NCBI GenBank assembly: GCA_002410715.1
Contig: DHOG01000130.1
Coordinates: 35,023-43,285, forward strand
Source of the DNA: Ruminococcaceae bacterium UBA5396
GTDB taxonomy: Bacteria > Bacillota > Clostridia > Oscillospirales > Acutalibacteraceae
DNA length: 8,263 bases
Direction of reading: 5' to 3'
Position numbers and translations under genes: made by a program
Shown here: positions 5,217 to 8,263 of the stretch, one piece after another
How positions within the stretch are numbered: the stretch's first letter is position 1
How the letters are laid out: each line of letters opens with the position of its first letter
The notes under the pieces: generated by a model
Database searches by the model: none
What the model saw: only the letters and a program-made list of their open reading frames with translations
Told to the model about the DNA's origin: nothing

Positions 5217-6155
5217 ATGGAATGGACTGAAATACGGCTGACCGTACCTGTGGCAGATGCCGAACGGGCCGCCGATATTGCAAATATGGTGGTTACTTAC
5301 GGTCTGTATATCGAAGATTACAGTGATTTGGAGCAAGGTGCCCGGGATATTGCCCATATTGATCTGATTGATGAGGAGCTTCTGGCGCGGGATCGCAATC
5401 ATGCGGTAATCCATCTTTATATCAGTCCGGAGGAAAATCCTGCCGAGGCGGTTGCATTTTTGCGTGAGCGGTTCACAGCTTCAGGCATTAAACACGGGAT
5501 AGATACAAACGGAATCAGTGAGGAAGACTGGGCAAGCAATTGGAAACAATATTTCAAGCCCCTTCCCATCGGCGAAAAGCTGCTGATATGTCCGACATGG
5601 GAGGATACTCCGCCTTCAAATGACAGGGTGGTGCTGCATATTGACCCTGGAATGGCGTTCGGCACAGGCGGCCATGATACAACTAGACTGGTGCTTGAAA
5701 CGCTGGAAAGGCATATCCGCGGCGGTGAAACCCTGCTTGATGTGGGCTGCGGCAGCGGAATCTTATCGATTGCCTCTCTGCTGCTTGGTGCAAGAAATGC
5801 GTTCGGTGTGGATATAGATTCCCTTGCCGTAAAAACAGCGGTTGAAAACGGCAGAATAAACGGTATGAACCCTCCTGAATATACAATTGTTCAGGGTGAC
5901 CTTGTCGAAAAGGTTGAAGGTCGGTATGATATCATTGCTGCCAATATCGTAGCCGATGCCATTATTGCATTGTCGGGAGATATACTTCCATTTCTTAAAC
6001 CCGACGGGGTTTATATCGCCTCGGGTATCATTGATACCCGGGAACAGGATGTACTGGACGCACTTGAGAAATGCGGCTTCGAGGTTGTCGAAAGGCGAGG
6101 ACAGGGCGGCTGGGTTGCCATTGTATCAAAGCTGCGAGACAAAATAACCAGGTAG
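5217..6155 (+). CDS. prmA: ribosomal protein L11 methyltransferase PrmA
   Basis: The 312-residue protein matches PrmA, the cytosolic SAM-dependent enzyme that methylates lysines and the N-terminus of ribosomal protein L11. The N-terminal part (about 1-110) is the substrate-recognition domain, with EEDWASNWKQYFKP at 102-115 typical of the linker. The methyltransferase domain has DPGMAFGTGGHDTT (143-156), the SAM-binding loop DVGCGSGILSIA (175-186), the acidic GVDID (197-201) and NIVAD (243-247) at the catalytic position. Length is normal. ATG 5217 is preferred to the TTG 4 codons earlier because that TTGGAG is itself the ribosome binding site, 6 bases from the ATG. It lies 23 bp after the mutase gene and 42 bp before rsmE; prmA-rsmE adjacency is conserved in many Bacillota, usually behind dnaJ rather than a sugar mutase. 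Confidence 0.95.
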   Translation: MEWTEIRLTVPVADAERAADIANMVVTYGLYIEDYSDLEQGARDIAHIDLIDEELLARDRNHAVIHLYISPEENPAEAVAFLRERFTASGIKHGIDTNGISEEDWASNWKQYFKPLPIGEKLLICPTWEDTPPSNDRVVLHIDPGMAFGTGGHDTTRLVLETLERHIRGGETLLDVGCGSGILSIASLLLGARNAFGVDIDSLAVKTAVENGRINGMNPPEYTIVQGDLVEKVEGRYDIIAANIVADAIIALSGDILPFLKPDGVYIASGIIDTREQDVLDALEKCGFEVVERRGQGGWVAIVSKLRDKITR

Positions 6156-6197
6156 GGCTTTGCTTTTTGCACACTCTGTTTGTTTAAGGGGGATTCT

Positions 6198-6932
6198 ATG
6201 CCTCGATTTTTTGCTGATATCAGCGGTGAGGATACGGTTGTGATCACAGGGCAGGACGCGGTACATATTCGCCGTGCCCTGCGTATGCGGACAGGCGATT
6301 CGCTAACGCTTTGTGATGGACGAGGGAGTGACTATTTCTGCGAGATTACTTCTTTGGATGGTGATGATGTTGTATTAAAGGTTCTTTATCGGACACCCAC
6401 CATCTGTGAGCCCGACCTTTTTGTGACATTGTATCAGGGGCTCCCCAAGGGGGATAAGCTTGAATACATTATTCAAAAGTCGGTCGAGCTGGGCGTATCA
6501 GCAATTGTTCCGGTCGAGACTGCCCGCAGTGTTGCACGAATTGAAAAAGAACCCGCCAAAGCAATAAAAAAGCAGCAACGGCTGCAAAGAATTGCGGATG
6601 AAGCCGCAGGGCAGTCGGGAAGGGGGATTCTGCCGAAGGTTGAAGCACCTGTCAGTTTCAAGCAGGTACTTGAGCAATTAAAGATAGACGGTTCATCTAT
6701 TATCGTGTTTTACGAGGGTGGCGGTGCATCTTTAAGCCAACTGGTAGACAAAAGCTGCAAGCGCCTGTCGATTATTATCGGTCCGGAAGGTGGATTTGAG
6801 CCATCGGAAATCGAGCAGTTGAACCAAATGGGCGCCAAAACAGCTACCCTTGGACCTAGGATTCTAAGGTGTGAAACCGCTCCAATTGCCGCACTTTCTG
6901 TGATTATGGCAATGACGGGCAATCTCAATTAA
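6198..6932 (+). CDS. rsmE: 16S rRNA (uracil-1498-N3)-methyltransferase RsmE
   Basis: The 244-residue protein is RsmE, a SPOUT-class enzyme that uses SAM to methylate N3 of U1498 in 16S rRNA within the assembled 30S subunit. An N-terminal PUA-like RNA-binding part (about 1-70, with AVHIRRALRMRTGD at 21-34) precedes the knotted catalytic domain. The family motifs are LPKGDKLEYIIQKSVELGV (82-100), RIADEAAGQSGR (131-142), IIGPEGGFEPSE (193-204) and LGPRILRCETA (218-228), where Cys225 takes the place of the usual Thr. ATG 6198 follows AAGGGGG at 6 bases; an upstream TTG would add six residues and sits before that site. It lies 42 bp after prmA and 13 bp before the cyclase gene, fitting co-transcription. 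Confidence 0.95.
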   Translation: MPRFFADISGEDTVVITGQDAVHIRRALRMRTGDSLTLCDGRGSDYFCEITSLDGDDVVLKVLYRTPTICEPDLFVTLYQGLPKGDKLEYIIQKSVELGVSAIVPVETARSVARIEKEPAKAIKKQQRLQRIADEAAGQSGRGILPKVEAPVSFKQVLEQLKIDGSSIIVFYEGGGASLSQLVDKSCKRLSIIIGPEGGFEPSEIEQLNQMGAKTATLGPRILRCETAPIAALSVIMAMTGNLN

Positions 6933-6945
6933 GGGGAGAGATGCA

Positions 6946-7518
6946 ATGCGAATTATTGATATTTCACGCGAGCTTATGTCGGCACCGATTTATCCGGGGG
7001 ATCCGATGCCCGAAATTGAACCCCTTCAACGGATTGCGTTGGGTGACACATGTAATACTTCTACTTTAAACATATGCGCACATAATGCAACTCACCTTGA
7101 TGCCCCCCTACACTTTGTACCTGATGGTCGGGATGTCGCGTCGGTGAGGCTTGACGATTGTGTCGGCGAATGCAGCGTGGTAGAATTTAACGGCATTTTG
7201 TTGGGTGCGCAGGCTGAAGAACTTGTTCCACGACTTCATCCTCGTGTTTTGTTCAAAGGCGAGGTGGAAATCAGTCCGAGCGCGGCGTTTGTGCTGTCTA
7301 CGTCTGGGCTGAAGCTGGTGGGGGTAGAGGCCCAATCGGTTGCCCCGCCGGAATGCAGTGGCGCTGTTCACCGTCAGCTGCTTGGCAGTGATTTGGTTCT
7401 TCTTGAGGGACTGGATTTATCAAAAGTGAAGCCCGGAAGCTATTTTTTGTTTGCGGCGCCCATCAAAATTGCTGACTGCGAAGGTTCGCCGGTAAGGGCA
7501 TTGCTAATTGAGAGGTAG
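6946..7518 (+). CDS. cyclase family protein (kynurenine formamidase-like metal hydrolase)
   Basis: The 190-residue protein belongs to the cyclase/KynB-like family of metal-dependent amidohydrolases. The metal-binding signature, usually HxGTHxDxPxH, is seen as H46-NAT-H50-L-D52-A-P-L-H56, so every ligand is present although Gly-Thr is Ala-Thr in part. Other family marks are IYPGDP at 15-20, VGVEAQSV at 125-132, HRQLLGSDLVLLEGLDLS at 142-159 and the closing GSPVRALL at 180-187. It is a little shorter than true kynurenine formamidases (about 205-210 residues), and no tryptophan-degradation gene is near, so the substrate is unknown. ATG 6946 follows AAGGGGAGAG. The gap to rsmE is only 13 bp, so it is almost surely on the same transcript. 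Cytosolic, with no signal peptide. Confidence 0.88.
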   Translation: MRIIDISRELMSAPIYPGDPMPEIEPLQRIALGDTCNTSTLNICAHNATHLDAPLHFVPDGRDVASVRLDDCVGECSVVEFNGILLGAQAEELVPRLHPRVLFKGEVEISPSAAFVLSTSGLKLVGVEAQSVAPPECSGAVHRQLLGSDLVLLEGLDLSKVKPGSYFLFAAPIKIADCEGSPVRALLIER

Positions 7519-7596
7519 ATACATTTCAACCCGTTGGATGAACGCCCAAGAATTTAAACCAATTGTTAAGATAATAAAATATTTGGAGGAATACAT

Positions 7597-8052
7597 ATGA
7601 TGGGATTTGAAACAAGTATGGCATTTAGTGTGATTTTACTCATTGGTGCAATTGGATTGTATTCGTTGATGTGGATTGGCTCGTCCTTGCTTCTTGCATT
7701 CTGCGTGTATAATGATGCGCTTTACCGCAGGGTTGATAATCCGGTTATGTGGGCGGTTCTGTCCGGCTTTTTCAACATTGTTGCGCTGATTTATATTATT
7801 ATCCAGGTTTCAAAAAAGCAGCAGCCGATGCGCTGTATGCAGTGCGGTGATTTTCTGGCTCCGGGTAGTCAGCACTGCCAACGCTGCGGGCGGTCGCTTA
7901 TGGTTCCCTCTTCCGAGGAGATGGCGGGGTATAATAAGCGCAGACGTTTATTTTTATGGCTGTGGATAGCATCCCAAGTGGTTTCATTTATTTTTGTTTT
8001 CGTATTTCTCATGATCTACTTAGCAAATGTCTTTTCCTTTGTGGGATTATAA
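7597..8052 (+). CDS. zinc-ribbon membrane protein of unknown function
   Basis: The 151-residue protein has three likely membrane helices, about residues 9-36, 49-70 and 117-143. Between the second and third lies a zinc ribbon: C80-x2-C83 and C94-x2-C97, in the form CMQCGDFLAP...CQRCG. The basic stretch NKRRR (113-117) just before the third helix suggests the ribbon faces the cytoplasm. Such zinc ribbons beside membrane helices are common in uncharacterised Bacillota proteins and may sense or anchor other proteins; I cannot assign a function. The start is ATG 7597, with GGAGGA 6 bases upstream; a second ATG follows directly. The gap to the cyclase gene is 78 bp without a clear terminator or strong promoter, so it may be read from the upstream operon. 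A 5S rRNA gene with its own promoter follows. Confidence 0.8.
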   Translation: MMGFETSMAFSVILLIGAIGLYSLMWIGSSLLLAFCVYNDALYRRVDNPVMWAVLSGFFNIVALIYIIIQVSKKQQPMRCMQCGDFLAPGSQHCQRCGRSLMVPSSEEMAGYNKRRRLFLWLWIASQVVSFIFVFVFLMIYLANVFSFVGL

Positions 8053-8098
8053 TTGCAAAGTTCTCCAATTTTTTCTTACAAATTTTCTGAAAAAGTGC

Positions 8099-8127
8099 TT
8101 GCAATTTAAAAGGTTGTATGCTATAAT
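8099..8127 (+). promoter_or_regulatory. strong promoter for 5S rRNA
   Basis: TTGCAA (8099-8104) and TATAAT (8122-8127) are separated by 17 bases, and TGC before the -10 makes it an extended -10. The AT-rich tract at about 8066-8096 is placed like an rRNA UP element. The start would be near 8134, about 24 bases before the mature 5S. This leader holds a small hairpin, TCCCC-aata-GGGGA, at 8137-8150. Confidence 0.85.
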
Positions 8128-8157
8128 CTCATTCGTTCCCCAATAGGGGATCGATAG

Positions 8158-8263
<106 letters not shown>

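Noticed and set aside
7519..7596. Separate promoter or terminator between the cyclase gene and the zinc-ribbon gene.
   Set aside because: AT-rich with scattered TAAT-like hexamers but no paired -35/-10 at proper spacing and no hairpin.
8051..8074. Possible terminator after the zinc-ribbon gene (AATTG...CAATT then T-run).
   Set aside because: Only a 5-bp stem with a single GC pair and a 10-base loop; not stable enough to be an intrinsic terminator.

Overview
This window looks like chromosomal DNA from a Gram-positive, low-to-medium GC bacterium, most likely a gut-type member of the Clostridia (Bacillota). The signs are strong purine-rich ribosome binding sites before nearly every start, consensus sigma-A promoters, a tRNA with its CCA encoded, an unlinked 5S rRNA gene, and protein families common in Clostridia. 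This assignment is an inference from style and gene content; no taxonomic marker is complete.

Left part (1-1165): the C-terminal end of an unrecognised protein is followed in the same frame by a divergent sigma-70-like protein with recognisable regions 2, 3 and 4. A perfect 16-bp bidirectional terminator separates it from a convergent tRNA-Thr(CGT) on the minus strand. The genes left of the tRNA abut its 3' end, a classic integration site, so they may be the edge of a mobile element, although no integrase or att repeat is visible.

Middle part (1166-3654): a two-gene minus-strand operon encodes 83- and 70-residue two-helix membrane proteins that resemble each other and are driven by a textbook promoter. 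Divergent from it is a two-gene plus-strand operon: an MNT-fold nucleotidyltransferase-like protein that has lost its catalytic residues, overlapping a HEPN-domain protein. This has the layout of an MNT/HEPN toxin-antitoxin pair, but key residues are missing on both sides. Convergent to it is an orphan MacB/LolD-type ABC ATPase with no permease nearby.

Right part (3589-8052): a promoter with an inverted repeat over its start site leads a run of five same-strand genes with short gaps: an alpha-D-phosphohexomutase, PrmA (ribosomal protein L11 methyltransferase), RsmE (16S rRNA m3U1498 methyltransferase), a small cyclase/kynurenine-formamidase-like protein, and a three-helix membrane protein with a cytosolic-type zinc ribbon. 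The first four are separated by 13-42 bp and are probably co-transcribed; the last follows after 78 bp.

The window ends inside a 5S rRNA gene (8158 onward) that has its own strong promoter with an extended -10, an AT-rich UP-like stretch and a small leader hairpin. It is not preceded by a 23S gene.

The best candidates for something unusual are the doubly degenerate MNT/HEPN pair, the paralogous membrane-protein doublet, the sigma-like protein beside the tRNA, and the operator-like palindrome before the sugar mutase.
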